This document shows positions 34,868 to 43,938 of a DNA stretch of 64,000 nt, in pieces. This DNA is from Saccharothrix sp. (GTDB lineage Bacteria > Actinomycetota > Actinomycetes > Mycobacteriales > Pseudonocardiaceae): contig NZ_JAPSLK010000009.1 in the NCBI RefSeq assembly GCF_031180885.1, positions 72,115 through 136,114 on the forward strand. The letters are read 5' to 3'. The translations under genes were made by a program, and so were the position numbers. Each line of letters starts with the position of its first letter. The first letter of the stretch is position 1. The notes beneath the pieces were generated by a model. That model was not told where the DNA came from. It did no database searches and was given only the letters and a program-made list of their open reading frames with translations.

Positions 34868-35223
34868 CGCTGCTCGCAGGTTGCTGATCTCACCGGTCTT
34901 GAGGTCCGGCGCGGGCAACGCGCTTCGCGCTCTCAAGATGAACGCGCCGGCGCGCTCTCAAGATCAAAAGCTGAAAGCGCAAAAGCGGCGCTCGCCGCGC
35001 GGCAGGCCCCCGGGGGTGGAAGGGCGTCGGTTCGTCCCCCGTACGGCCTGCCGGAGGCAACCACCCTTCGCTCCTCTTCGCAACCGGTGAAGCGTGGTTG
35101 CGAAGAGGAGCGAAGCGCGGTTGGGCTGCGCCCAGGCCGTACGGGGACGAACCGAGGCCCTTCCTGTGGCTCATAGCCCATCGGCGCGCCTGCGGCGCGA
35201 AAGCAGCGCCTGCGGCGCTCGGG
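34868..35223. repeat. Gene-free DNA with dispersed repeat and a giant nested hairpin
   Basis: No gene is supported. A 23-bp segment at 34917-34939 recurs in inverted orientation at 46443-46465, and a partial second copy lies at 34951-34971. Downstream, 35027-35050 pairs with 35133-35155 (one bulged base) around a perfect 20-bp inner stem (35066-35085 with 35096-35115, 10-nt loop). The hairpin lies past the 3' end of accE and could act as its terminator. Confidence 0.7.
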
Positions 35224-35481
35224 TCAGCTGGGGAGGGCGGAGGTGCGCCAGGCGCCCGGGCCGTGCGGTAGCGGGCGGCGGACCATGCGGGTTGGGTCGG
35301 ACCACGCCGAGCGGCGTGTGGTCGGTTCCTCGACCGGGCCGCTGCCCAGGGTGGCGACCACGGCCGCCAGGGCCGCGAGTTCCTCGTCCGTCGGGGTGCC
35401 GCGCACCACCCGCAGGTGGGGCACGGCGACCTGGGACTCGACAGCGGCCTCGGACTCCACAGCGACCTCCGGCTCGATCAC
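35224..35481 (-). CDS. accE: Acyl-CoA carboxylase epsilon subunit
   Basis: The 85-residue protein has an acidic N-terminus ([16 protein letters not shown]) and the AccE core [21 protein letters not shown], then a Trp/Arg-rich tail. AccE subunits bridge and activate AccD/AccA complexes in actinobacteria. The start GTG (35479-35481) overlaps the accD5 stop codon as GTGA, so the two subunits are coupled. The position right after accD5 is conserved in Mycobacterium (accD5-accE5). Confidence 0.88.
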   Translation of the reverse strand: MIEPEVAVESEAAVESQVAVPHLRVVRGTPTDEELAALAAVVATLGSGPVEEPTTRRSAWSDPTRMVRRPLPHGPGAWRTSALPS

Positions 35482-37109
35482 AGCGGGATGTTCCCGTGCT
35501 TCTTGGGCGGCAGGGTTTCGCGCTTGTCCCGCAGCATCGACAACGCACGGGCCACGTAGGAGCGCGTGTACGACGGTGGGATCACGCTGTCGATGTAACC
35601 ACGTTCCGCGGCCACGTAGGGGTTGCAGAGGGTGTCTTCGTACTCCTGCTGCAACTGCGCCCGCAGCGCCTCGACGTCCTGGCCCTCGGCCGCGGCGGTG
35701 GCGAGCGTCTTGCGGTGCACGATGTTCGCCGCGCCCTGCGCGCCCATGACCGCGATCTGCGCCGTCGGCCACGCCAGGTTGATGTCCGCGCCCAGGTGCT
35801 TGGAGCCCATCACGTCGTACGCGCCGCCGTACGCCTTGCGGGTGATCACGGTGACCAGCGGGACGGTGGCCTCCGCGTAGGCGTAGATCAGCTTCGCGCC
35901 GCGCCGGATGATGCCGTTCCACTCCTGGTCGGTGCCGGGCAGGAAGCCGGGCACGTCCACGAAGGTGAGCACCGGGATGTTGAACGCGTCGCAGGTCCGC
36001 ACGAACCGCGCCGCCTTCTCCGAGGCGTCGATGTCCAGGCAGCCCGCGTACTGGGTCGGCTGGTTGGCCACCACGCCGACCGAGTGGCCGTCCACCCGGC
36101 CGAAGCCGACCAGGATGTTCGGCGCGAACAGCGGCTGGACCTCCAGGAACTCGCCCTCGTCGAGCACCCGGGTGATGACCTCGTGCATGTCGTAGGGCTG
36201 GTTCGCCGAGTCCGGGATCAGCGTGTCCAGCTCGCGGTCCTCGTCGGTGATCGAGTCCTCGACCGACCCGTGGACCACGTCGTCGGGCGCCTCGAACACC
36301 GGCGGCTCGGACATGTTGTTCGCGGGCAGGAAGGACAGCAGCTCCTTGACGTAGGAGATGGCGTCCTCCTCGTCCGAGCCGAGGTAGTGCGCGTTGCCGG
36401 ACTTGGTGTTGTGGGTGCGCCCGCCGCCCAGCTCCTCGAAGCCCACGTCCTCGCCGGTGACGGTCTTGATCACGTCCGGGCCGGTGATGAACATGTGCGA
36501 GGTCTGGTCGACCATCACCACGAAGTCGGTCAGCGCCGGCGAGTACACGTGCCCGCCCGCGTTCGCGCCCATGATCAGCGAGATCTGCGGGACGACGCCG
36601 GACGCGGCCACGTTGCGGCGGAAGATCTCGCCGTAGAGGCCGAGCGAGACGACGCCCTCCTGGATGCGCGCGCCACCGCCCTCGTTGATTCCCACGATCG
36701 GGCGACCGGTCTTGATGGCCAGGTCCATCACCTTGACGATCTTCTCGCCGTAGACCTCGCCGAGCGAGCCGCCGAAGACGGTCACGTCCTGGCTGAACAC
36801 GCACACCGGGCGGCCGTCGACGGTGCCGTAGCCGGTCACGACGCCGTCGCCGTACGGGCGGTTGCGCTCCTGGCCGAAGTTGGTCGAGCGGTGCCGCGCC
36901 AGCTCGTCCAGCTCGACGAACGAGCCCGGGTCGAGCAGCAGCTCGATGCGTTCGCGCGCGGTCTTCTTGCCCTTGGCGTGCTGCTTCTCCACCGCCCGCG
37001 CGGACCCTGCGTGCACGGCCTCGTCGTTGCGGCGGTACAGGTCGGCCAGCTTGCCGGCCGTGGTGTGGACGTCCGGCTCCTCGCCGATGGGGGCGGTCGC
37101 ACTGCTCAT
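35478..37109 (-). CDS. accD5: Acyl-CoA carboxylase beta subunit (propionyl-CoA carboxylase type)
   Basis: The 543-residue carboxyltransferase transfers carboxyl from biotin to acetyl- or propionyl-CoA. The N-half has [39 protein letters not shown] and [13 protein letters not shown]. The C-half has [50 protein letters not shown] in parts, the oxyanion Gly-rich loops of the crotonase-like fold. It partners AccA3 (26 kb) and AccE. The start is ATG 37107-37109; TAAGCT at 37118-37123 suggests leaderless transcription. Confidence 0.94.
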   Translation of the reverse strand: MSSATAPIGEEPDVHTTAGKLADLYRRNDEAVHAGSARAVEKQHAKGKKTARERIELLLDPGSFVELDELARHRSTNFGQERNRPYGDGVVTGYGTVDGRPVCVFSQDVTVFGGSLGEVYGEKIVKVMDLAIKTGRPIVGINEGGGARIQEGVVSLGLYGEIFRRNVAASGVVPQISLIMGANAGGHVYSPALTDFVVMVDQTSHMFITGPDVIKTVTGEDVGFEELGGGRTHNTKSGNAHYLGSDEEDAISYVKELLSFLPANNMSEPPVFEAPDDVVHGSVEDSITDEDRELDTLIPDSANQPYDMHEVITRVLDEGEFLEVQPLFAPNILVGFGRVDGHSVGVVANQPTQYAGCLDIDASEKAARFVRTCDAFNIPVLTFVDVPGFLPGTDQEWNGIIRRGAKLIYAYAEATVPLVTVITRKAYGGAYDVMGSKHLGADINLAWPTAQIAVMGAQGAANIVHRKTLATAAAEGQDVEALRAQLQQEYEDTLCNPYVAAERGYIDSVIPPSYTRSYVARALSMLRDKRETLPPKKHGNIPL

Positions 37110-37190
37110 GAACGGGCAGCTTAACCAGACCACGGACGTGAGGTACCGGTGAGTAGCCCAGCTCACTGTGTGCATTGGCGCGACTCCGTC

Positions 37191-37296
37191 GCGCGGCTCG
37201 GCCGCCCGAAAGTCGGCTCGTCGCGCCGCGTTTCCCGCCGATCGAAAAGCGTGATCGTCGGAAAAGGCGACGCGACGAGCCGACGGCGGCCTCGCG
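37191..37296. repeat. Large nested hairpin element (copy 2)
   Basis: A perfect 14-bp stem (37212-37225 with 37271-37284) is extended outward by GGCCGCC/GGCGGCC (37200-37206 with 37285-37291) and inward by TTTCC/GGAAA-type pairing. Size and layout, and a loop with AAAAGCGTGATCG, resemble the element at 4389-4486 (loop GAAGAGCTGATCG). It lies between divergent accD5 and birA. Confidence 0.6.
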
Positions 37297-37425
37297 GGGA
37301 AGAGCGCCGGCTTCGCCTTCGGCGTCAGCGTGTGGCGGGTTGGGCTTGACCTCTACCGCGCTGGAGGTTGCAGGCTTGAACACGAGCGGCCCGCCCCGCC
37401 TCCACACCGCTCCGACAGCGCGCGG

Positions 37426-37525
37426 GGCGGGTCGCCGTCGGTCGTCCGGGGCTCATCCCGCGGCAACCACGCTTTTCGGTTGCCGCGGGATCAGCGCCGG
37501 ACGGCCGACTTCCGGGCGACCCGCC
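37426..37525. repeat. Large nested hairpin element (copy 3)
   Basis: Nested pairs are 37426-37436 with 37515-37525 (11 bp), 37443-37449 with 37497-37503 (7 bp) and 37455-37468 with 37478-37491 (14 bp, perfect), closing on a 9-nt loop. The element is again about 100 bp, upstream of birA. The rest of the 467-bp accD5-birA spacer shows no gene. Confidence 0.65.
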
Positions 37526-37563
37526 GCATCGCCGCAGGCGATGCGATCCAACACAGTCGCTCC

Positions 37564-37569
37564 TAGGCT
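37564..37569 (+). promoter_or_regulatory. -10 box TAGGCT for leaderless birA
   Basis: TAGGCT ends seven bases before GTG 37577; no ribosome site is present. Confidence 0.5.
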
Positions 37570-37576
37570 GCATGAC

Positions 37577-38362
37577 GTGAGCACGCCACTAGACGCCGAT
37601 GTCCTCCGCGAACGGCTCGTCGGCACGCACTACGCCAAGCTCGACGTGGTCGCCTCGACGGGGTCCACAAATGCCGACCTGCGGCGCGAAACCCAGGACA
37701 GGTCCGTTCTCATCGCCGAGGAGCAGACCGCTGGGCAGGGGCGGCGGGGGCGGTCGTGGACATCGCCCGGGGGTGGGCTCTACCTGAGTGCGCTGTTCCG
37801 GCCCGAAGGGGTTCCGCCTCAGCGGTTGCCGTGGCTGACGCTGATCGCCGGGGTCGCGCTGGTGCGCACGGCCGCGTCGGTGGGGGTCCAAGCGACCCTG
37901 AAGTGGCCGAACGACCTGCTCATCGGCGACCGCAAGGCCGCGGGCGTGCTGGCCGAGATCACCGCGGACCACTCCGTCGTGGTGGGCATCGGGCTGAACG
38001 TGGGCAAGCTGCCCGAGGGCATCGAGCCCGGCGCGGGCGGGCTGGAGCCGACCAGTCTCGCCGACCACACCGACCGGCCCCTGGACCGCACCGAGGTCGC
38101 CACCACCCTGCTGGACGAACTCGCCCACCTCGAACGGGCCTGGCGCGCCGCCCAGGGCGACCCGCACGCCTCCGGCCTGTACGACGAGTACGTCCGCGAG
38201 TGCTCCACGCTGGGCCGCCGGGTCCGGGTGGACCTGTCCGGCGGGCAGCTCTCCGGCACCGCGCAGGACCTGGAGGTGGACGGCACGCTGCTGGTCCGCG
38301 ACGACGACGGCGTCGACCACCCGGTTTCCGCCGGGGACGTGGTGCACCTCCGGGTACGGTGA
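37577..38362 (+). CDS. birA: Biotin--[acetyl-CoA-carboxylase] ligase
   Basis: BirA attaches biotin to the Lys of AccA-type carriers via biotinyl-AMP. The 261-residue protein lacks an N-terminal DNA-binding domain (monofunctional type). It shows STGSTNADLRRE, the biotin loop GQGRRGRSWTSPGGGLYLS, KWPNDLLIGDRKAAGVLAE and VVGIGLNVG in the usual order, with a small C-terminal SH3-like domain (RRVRVDLSGGQLSGTAQDLEVDGTLLV in parts). It is encoded divergently from accD5, whose enzyme complex it activates. Confidence 0.94.
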   Translation: MSTPLDADVLRERLVGTHYAKLDVVASTGSTNADLRRETQDRSVLIAEEQTAGQGRRGRSWTSPGGGLYLSALFRPEGVPPQRLPWLTLIAGVALVRTAASVGVQATLKWPNDLLIGDRKAAGVLAEITADHSVVVGIGLNVGKLPEGIEPGAGGLEPTSLADHTDRPLDRTEVATTLLDELAHLERAWRAAQGDPHASGLYDEYVRECSTLGRRVRVDLSGGQLSGTAQDLEVDGTLLVRDDDGVDHPVSAGDVVHLRVR

Positions 38363-38393
38363 GGGCCACCAGCGCTGACGCGAAAGGACCGCC

Positions 38394-38915
38394 GTGGCCT
38401 ACCCGGACGACCTGCTCAGCCCCGGCGAGCACGTCGTGCTCCACAAGCACCCGCACTGGAAGTCCCTGGTCCTGCCGGTCCTCGTCCTGGTCCTGGTGGC
38501 CGCGGCGGCGATCACCCTGGCCGTCCTGACCGACTGGGGCCCGATCGCCTGGCTCGTGGTCGGTGTGCTCGCGCTGGTCCTCGTGGTCTGGCTGACGCTG
38601 GTGCCCGTGGTCCGGTGGCGTACCACGCACTTCATCGTCACCAGCGACCGGGTGATGTACCGGGAGGGCGTCCTCAAGCGCACCGGGCTGGACATCCCGC
38701 TCACCCGCATCAGCAGCGTCCGGTTCGCGCAGGCCCTGCCGGACCGGGTGCTCGGGTGCGGCACGCTGGTCGTGGAGTCCTCGTCCGACGAGCCGCTGGA
38801 GTTCGACGACATCCCGGGCGTGGAGAAGGTGCACTCCCTGCTGTACCGCGAGATCAACGACAACCCGGACGACGATCACCAGCCGGGGGAGAGGGTCGGC
38901 GATGGGCGCGCGTGA
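38394..38915 (+). CDS. PH domain-containing membrane protein (bacterial PH_2 type)
   Basis: The 173-residue protein has a short cytoplasmic start (DDLLSPGEHVVLHKHPHWKS), two hydrophobic spans (about 24-45 and 50-72) and a bacterial PH-like domain (WRTTHFIVTSDRVMYREGVLKRTGLDIPLTRI in parts). Its function is unknown; homologues sit next to birA in Mycobacterium (Rv3278c position). GTG 38394 follows GAAAGGA. It overlaps the next gene by 14 bp. Confidence 0.85.
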   Translation: MAYPDDLLSPGEHVVLHKHPHWKSLVLPVLVLVLVAAAAITLAVLTDWGPIAWLVVGVLALVLVVWLTLVPVVRWRTTHFIVTSDRVMYREGVLKRTGLDIPLTRISSVRFAQALPDRVLGCGTLVVESSSDEPLEFDDIPGVEKVHSLLYREINDNPDDDHQPGERVGDGRA

Positions 38916-39831
38916 GGTCGGTCTGCCGGACCGGGTCGGCGGCGAAGGGCTGCCGGAGAGCGTGACGATCTGGGAGGTCGGTCCCCGCGACGGCCTCCAG
39001 AACGAGAGCGCCGTGGTGCCGGTGGAGGTGAAGCTGGAGTTCCTGGACCGGCTCGCGGACGCGGGCGGGAAGGTCTTGGAGGCCACCAGTTTCGTGCACC
39101 CCAAGTGGGTGCCGCAGTTGGCCGACGCCGAGGAACTGCTCGCCGGCCTGAACAAGCGGGACGGCGTGAGCTACCCCGTGCTGGTGCCCAACGAGCGCGG
39201 CCTGGACCGGGCGCTGAAGGCCGGCGTCGAGCACATCGCGATCTTCGCGTCGGCGACCGAGACGTTCGCCCGCAAGAACCTCAACTCGTCGCTGGACGAG
39301 CAGTTCGCGATGTTCGACCCGGTCGTGGCGCGGGCGCGGGCCGAGGGCCTGAAGGTTCGCGGGTACGTGTCGATGTGCTTCGGCGACCCGTGGGAAGGGG
39401 CCGTGCCGCGCGAGCAGGTCGTGGGCGTGGGCAAGCGGTTGCTGGACATCGGCTGCGACCAGCTCTCCCTGGGCGACACGATCGGCGTGGCCACGCCCGG
39501 CCAGGTCACCGCGCTGATCCGCGGCTTCGACCGGGTGGACCAGCTCGCCGTGCACTTCCACGACACCTACGGCCAAGCCCTGTCCAACACCTACGCGGCG
39601 CTGCTGGCGGGCGTGCGGACGGTGGACTCGTCGGCGGGCGGCCTGGGCGGGTGCCCGTACGCGGAGTCCGCGACCGGCAACCTGGCCACCGAGGACCTGG
39701 TGTGGATGCTCGACGGCCTGGGCATCGCCCACGGCGTCGACCTCGACAAGCTGTGCGACACGAGCGCGTGGATGGCCGGGAAGCTGGGTCGTCCCAGCCC
39801 GTCGCGAGTGGTGCGGGCGCTGCGCGGGTGA
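38902..39831 (+). CDS. Hydroxymethylglutaryl-CoA lyase
   Basis: The 309-residue TIM-barrel enzyme should split HMG-CoA into acetyl-CoA and acetoacetate, the last step of leucine degradation. It shows WEVGPRDGLQNE at the catalytic Arg-Asp region, VHFHDTYGQALSNTYAAL with metal-binding His residues, and the signature SSAGGLGGCPYAESATGN with the active-site Cys. Length and motifs match HMGL rather than isopropylmalate synthase. It overlaps the preceding PH gene by 14 bp and the next gene by four bases. Confidence 0.9.
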   Translation: MGAREVGLPDRVGGEGLPESVTIWEVGPRDGLQNESAVVPVEVKLEFLDRLADAGGKVLEATSFVHPKWVPQLADAEELLAGLNKRDGVSYPVLVPNERGLDRALKAGVEHIAIFASATETFARKNLNSSLDEQFAMFDPVVARARAEGLKVRGYVSMCFGDPWEGAVPREQVVGVGKRLLDIGCDQLSLGDTIGVATPGQVTALIRGFDRVDQLAVHFHDTYGQALSNTYAALLAGVRTVDSSAGGLGGCPYAESATGNLATEDLVWMLDGLGIAHGVDLDKLCDTSAWMAGKLGRPSPSRVVRALRG

Positions 39832-40376
39832 AGGCCGTCGAGCTGACCGAGGAGACGTGGCCGCTGCTGGTCGAGCTGTTCGGCCCCAACGGCGCGGTGA
39901 CCGGCTGCTGGTGCACGTTCTTCCTGCGCGACAGCGCCGGGTGGCGAGCCGGCAAGGGCGACGGCAACCGCGACTTCCTGAAGTCCCGGCTCGGCGACCC
40001 GCTCGGGTTGCTCGCGGTGGAGGACGAGGCCGCGTTGGGCTGGGTCGCCGTCGCGCCCCGGTCCTACTACCCGCGCCTGGCGACGACGAAGGCGGCGGCC
40101 GGCGAGTTCCCGCCCGACACGTGGTCGGTGACGTGCTTCTTCATCCACCGCACCGCCCGCAGGCGCGGGGTGGGGACGTTCCTGCTGGAGGAAGCGGTCG
40201 CGTTCGCCGCCCGGCGGGGCGCGACGCACGTCGAGGGCTACCCGGTGGACACCGGCGGCGCGAAGAAGGGGTCCGGCGACCTCTACCACGGCACGTTGAG
40301 CATGTTCACCGACGCCGGATTCGGTCTGGTGGAGCGGAAAGGCGCGAACCGGGCGCTGGCCCGCCGAGCGGTCTGA
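39828..40376 (+). CDS. GNAT family N-acetyltransferase
   Basis: The 182-residue protein begins VKAVELTEETWPLLVELFG, then NGAVTGCWCTFFLR, and has the acetyl-CoA region CFFIHRTARRRGVGTFLLEEAVAFAARRGA and a late GTLSMFTDAGFGLVERKG. The GCWC start is typical of an actinobacterial GNAT subgroup with unknown substrate. GTG 39828 overlaps the lyase stop codon (GTGA), so the two are co-translated. Confidence 0.82.
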   Translation: MKAVELTEETWPLLVELFGPNGAVTGCWCTFFLRDSAGWRAGKGDGNRDFLKSRLGDPLGLLAVEDEAALGWVAVAPRSYYPRLATTKAAAGEFPPDTWSVTCFFIHRTARRRGVGTFLLEEAVAFAARRGATHVEGYPVDTGGAKKGSGDLYHGTLSMFTDAGFGLVERKGANRALARRAV

Positions 40377-40472
40377 AATTCCTCCGATCGGGGCGGGAAC
40401 CGCGGTAGGGGTCGTAACGTCCAACGCGCGACCGACGACCATGCCCGGCGACGGCGCAGACCGGAGGTGGCC

Positions 40473-40928
40473 GTGACGACCGATCACCGAGCCCAGGTGG
40501 ACGAACTGCTGGCGGACTACCGCCGCAGCCGGGACCAGCTCGCGTCCGTGCAGCGCGACCTCGCGAAGGTGAGCGCGTCCGCGACCAGCCCGGACGGCTC
40601 GGTCACCGCGATCGTCGGCGCCCAGGGCACGCTGACCGACCTGGAGCTGACCGACGCCGCCTACCGGATGCGGCCCGCCCAGCTCGCCCAGGTGATCGTG
40701 CGGACGACCCAGGACGCCGCCGCCCAGGCCGCCGAGCGGGCCTACCGGGCGATGGCCCCGGTGCTGCCCGCCGGGACCGACCCCGAAGCCCTCCTGCGCG
40801 GCACCGCCGACCTCCGCCCGGAGGAGATCGCGCCGCCCGCGCCCAAGCGGCCCCGGGTCGTCGAGGACGACGAGGACTTCGAGCAGCGCGACTGGCTGAA
40901 CGTCGAGCACACCGGGGGACCGAGATGA
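40473..40928 (+). CDS. YbaB/EbfC-like protein of a type VII toxin locus
   Basis: The 151-residue protein has the YbaB-type core (RAQVDELLADYRRSRDQLASVQRDLAKVSASATSPDGSVTAIVGAQG in parts, then LTDLELTDAAYR), a fold that binds DNA in some bacteria. Such genes often head WXG100/toxin cassettes in actinobacteria, where the role is unclear. I chose the second GTG (40473) because GGAGGTGG lies just before it. Its 3' end overlaps the WXG-type gene by four bases. Confidence 0.75.
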   Translation: MTTDHRAQVDELLADYRRSRDQLASVQRDLAKVSASATSPDGSVTAIVGAQGTLTDLELTDAAYRMRPAQLAQVIVRTTQDAAAQAAERAYRAMAPVLPAGTDPEALLRGTADLRPEEIAPPAPKRPRVVEDDEDFEQRDWLNVEHTGGPR

Positions 40929-41233
40929 GCGGTTTCGAGACCGACCTCGCCAAGCTGACCGCCGGCGCCGGCGACTTCGGCGCGTTCGCCGAGCGGGCCG
41001 GCACGATCTTCGGCGACCTGGGCGGCCTGCTCGACTCGTTCGGCGCCTGCTGGGGCGCCGACGCCATCGGGCAGAGCTTCGCCTCCTCGCACGTCCAGCC
41101 GGCCGGCGACGCCCTGAGCCGCCTCGGCGACCTCGGGCGCGAGTTCACGGGCATCGGCGAACGCCTCACCGAGACCGCCCGCACCTACCGCGCGGCGGAA
41201 GACGGCACCAGCACCTCCTTCGGCGCGATCTAA
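40925..41233 (+). CDS. WXG100-like ESX substrate
   Basis: The 102-residue protein is a helical hairpin of WXG100 type with the turn CWGADAIG (Trp-Gly) and a C-terminal TYRAAEDG segment that gives the YxxxE secretion signal. It probably pairs with the N-terminal helical domain of the toxin encoded next and guides it to a type VII system. ATG 40925 overlaps the YbaB-like stop codon (ATGA). Confidence 0.78.
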   Translation: MSGFETDLAKLTAGAGDFGAFAERAGTIFGDLGGLLDSFGACWGADAIGQSFASSHVQPAGDALSRLGDLGREFTGIGERLTETARTYRAAEDGTSTSFGAI

Positions 41234-41244
41234 AGGGGCAGGGC

Positions 41245-43938
41245 ATGGGCATCGAGCTGCCGGCCGAACTGGCCGAGGTCGCCGCCAAGGCGGGCGTGAC
41301 CTGGCCGCAGGCCGACGAGGACGCGCTGCGCTCCTCCGCGACCGCGTGGCGGGAGGCCGGCACCAGGCTCTCCGCGCTGGCCGGCGAGTCCGACGGCGCG
41401 GCGTCCCGGGCGCTGACCGGCCTGACCGGCGAAGCCGGCGACGCGGCCCGCCGCCACTGGACGGCGTTCACCGGCCCGGACGGCAAGCTCGACCAGGCCG
41501 TCCGGGGCTGCAACGCCGCCGCCGACCGGTTGGACCACGCGGCCCAGCAGGTCGGCGCGGCCAAGGTCGAACTGGTGCGGGAACTGGTCAACCTGGCCAA
41601 GAACAACGACGCCGCCAACCAGGCCGCCGCCGCGGGTCACCCGACCGCGTTGCTGGGGCTGGACACGGCGGTGCGGGGTGCGGCGGCCAACGTGGCGCAC
41701 CTGACGGACACGCTGACCAACGCGGTGCGGCTGGACAGCGGGGTCCAGATCGGTGGTCGGCCGCTGCTGGACGTGAACCCCGGCGTGCACGGCCCTTCCG
41801 GTGACGCACCGGCCGGTCCCGGTGGCCCTTCCGACGGTCGCGGCACGGGCGCTCCCGGCGCTCAGCCCGGCGCTCAACCGGGTGCCGGCGGCCAGCCCGG
41901 TGGCTTGCTGGGCGGCGGTGGTCCGCTGGGCGGCGGTGGACTGCTCGGCGGACAGCCCGGCCAGGGTGGTCTGCTGGGCGGCGTCCTCGACGGCGGCCAG
42001 AGCCAGGCTCCGGCCGGTCAACCGGGTGGCCACGGCCAGCCGGGTCAGGGCGGTCAGGGCGGTGGGCTCCTCGGCCGGGTGGTCGAGACGGTCGCGGCGC
42101 CCGTGGCGGGGGTCGTGAACCCGGTGCTCGACACGACCGGCCAGGTCGTGCAGGGCGCGGTGGAGGTCGTCGGCGACACCGCCCAGGGCGCGACGGACAC
42201 GGTCGGCCGGACCGTGCAGGGCGTGGCGGACGTGCTGCCCGGCGGTCCTCCCGGCCAGGACGGTCCCCACGGCAACGACGGCCGGCACGGCGGTCCGCAC
42301 GGCCGCACCGACGCCCCGGGACGCCCGCAGGCGGCTCCCGGCCTGGTGGAGCAGATCGTCTCGCCGGTGCTCGGCAACGGCCCGGCCCAGCCGGTCGTGG
42401 AAACGGTCGGCCGCGCGGCGGACACCGTGACGCAGTCGGCGGCGGTGGTCATGGACCGGCCCTTGCTGCCCACGGACACCCCGCACGGACCTGCCCAGCC
42501 CGCGGCCCAGGCACCCGGCACGCCCCAGGGACCCGGTGTCGGTGGTCCCGGTGGTGGCCTCGGCGGCGGTCTTGGCGGCCCGAGCGGTGGTCTTGGCGGC
42601 CCTGGCCTTGGTGGCGTGAGCGGTGGCGGTGCGTCCGCGCCGGCGGCTGGTGCGGCGGCGAGTGGTGCGGCGGCCGCGGCCCAGTCCACGGCGGCTGCCC
42701 AGGGGCAGGCGCAGGGCGCGGCGGCGCAGCAGGCGGCACGCGCGGGCCAGGTCACCGGCCAGCCGGCGGCCACGGCCGGCCAGGCCGGTGCGGCTTCAGG
42801 TTCCGCTCCCGGTGCGGCTTCAGGTTCCGCTTCGGGTTCGGCGTCCGGTGCCGCTCAAGGGGGTTCGGCCCAGGCGGGGCAGAGCGCCAACCAGGGCCAG
42901 ACCACACCGCAGAACCAGAACCAGAGCCCGCAGGGCAACCAGAGCCAGAACCAGTCCGGGCAGAACCAGTCGGGGCAGTCGGGACAGGCGAAGGACGCTG
43001 CCGCCGCCAAGGACCCGGTCAAGGACGCCGCGAAGGCCGCCGAACAGGCCGCCTACGGGCTCGCCGTCCTCCCCCTGGCCCGCGACGTCCTGGTGCGCGG
43101 CGGCCAGGCGCAGGGCTTCCTGCCGGGCTGGGTGCCCGGCCAGGCGGCGACCGGCGCCCCCGCCCAGGGGTACGTCGGCACCGGCCAGGGCTACCCGGCC
43201 GGCGGGTTCGGCTCGATGTCCGGCGTGCTGGGGACGGGTCCGGCGGTGTCGATGGAACTGCCCGGCGCACCGCAGAAGCCCGCGCAGACCGCCGAGCCCA
43301 GCGACGAGTCGGTCGCGCTGTTCCTGCTGCACATGTTCCCCGGCGGCACCCTGCCGCCCGCCCGGCGCACCCCCGCGCGCCAGTTGCCGACCCCGTCCGA
43401 GGAGCAGGAGTTCGCCTCGGGCCTGCGGTTCGAGCCGCAGGGGCACCCCGACGGCGACCTGGTCGACGCGTCCGCGCGGCCGCTGCCGAGGTTCGTCCAC
43501 GGTCCGGCCGGCGAGCCCGACCCGGCGCTCCTCGACGGCCACGACCCCCAGGCCGGCATGCACGAACGCGACTGGGACCGGCGGTTCCTCGTCCGCGCCG
43601 ACCCGCCGGAGTACGCGTGGCCGCCCGGCGAGCTGTTCCCCGAGGGCGGGTACGAGGCGGGTCAGCCCGGCGTGCTGGCGGAGGGCGTCGAGCTGGACCG
43701 GTTCGGCACGCCCGAGGGCCGGGTGCTGTCCGAGCTGGGCACGCCGTTCGCCGAGCGGTCCCTGCCGCCCGCCGCGCTGGACGCCGGCTACCACCGCTAC
43801 CGGGTGGTCCGCGAGCTGCCGGTGTGGTTCACGCTGTCCGCCGAGTGGTTCGGGCAGCCCGGCGGCGGGGTGCGGTACCGGACGACCTACCCGGTGGCCG
43901 AACTGGTCGCCCTCGGGTACCTGGAGGAGGTTCGATGA
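41245..43938 (+). CDS. Polymorphic toxin with C-terminal TNT (NAD+ glycohydrolase) domain
   Basis: The 897-residue protein has an N-terminal ESX-type helical domain (about 1-175; MGIELPAELAEVAAKAGVTW, ARRHWTAFTGPDG), a 400-residue Gly/Pro/Gln-rich linker, and a C-terminal TNT domain (about 785-897). The TNT signs are YAWPPGELFPEGGY, ELDRFGTPEGRVLSELGTPFAERSLPP, YHRYRV, and WFGQPGGGVRYRTTYPVAELV. In Mycobacterium tuberculosis this domain (CpnT C-terminus) is secreted and destroys NAD+ in the host cell. Here the target is more likely a competitor or predator. RBS AAAGGGGCAGG precedes the ATG; the stop overlaps the next gene (ATGA). Confidence 0.85.
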   Translation: MGIELPAELAEVAAKAGVTWPQADEDALRSSATAWREAGTRLSALAGESDGAASRALTGLTGEAGDAARRHWTAFTGPDGKLDQAVRGCNAAADRLDHAAQQVGAAKVELVRELVNLAKNNDAANQAAAAGHPTALLGLDTAVRGAAANVAHLTDTLTNAVRLDSGVQIGGRPLLDVNPGVHGPSGDAPAGPGGPSDGRGTGAPGAQPGAQPGAGGQPGGLLGGGGPLGGGGLLGGQPGQGGLLGGVLDGGQSQAPAGQPGGHGQPGQGGQGGGLLGRVVETVAAPVAGVVNPVLDTTGQVVQGAVEVVGDTAQGATDTVGRTVQGVADVLPGGPPGQDGPHGNDGRHGGPHGRTDAPGRPQAAPGLVEQIVSPVLGNGPAQPVVETVGRAADTVTQSAAVVMDRPLLPTDTPHGPAQPAAQAPGTPQGPGVGGPGGGLGGGLGGPSGGLGGPGLGGVSGGGASAPAAGAAASGAAAAAQSTAAAQGQAQGAAAQQAARAGQVTGQPAATAGQAGAASGSAPGAASGSASGSASGAAQGGSAQAGQSANQGQTTPQNQNQSPQGNQSQNQSGQNQSGQSGQAKDAAAAKDPVKDAAKAAEQAAYGLAVLPLARDVLVRGGQAQGFLPGWVPGQAATGAPAQGYVGTGQGYPAGGFGSMSGVLGTGPAVSMELPGAPQKPAQTAEPSDESVALFLLHMFPGGTLPPARRTPARQLPTPSEEQEFASGLRFEPQGHPDGDLVDASARPLPRFVHGPAGEPDPALLDGHDPQAGMHERDWDRRFLVRADPPEYAWPPGELFPEGGYEAGQPGVLAEGVELDRFGTPEGRVLSELGTPFAERSLPPAALDAGYHRYRVVRELPVWFTLSAEWFGQPGGGVRYRTTYPVAELVALGYLEEVR

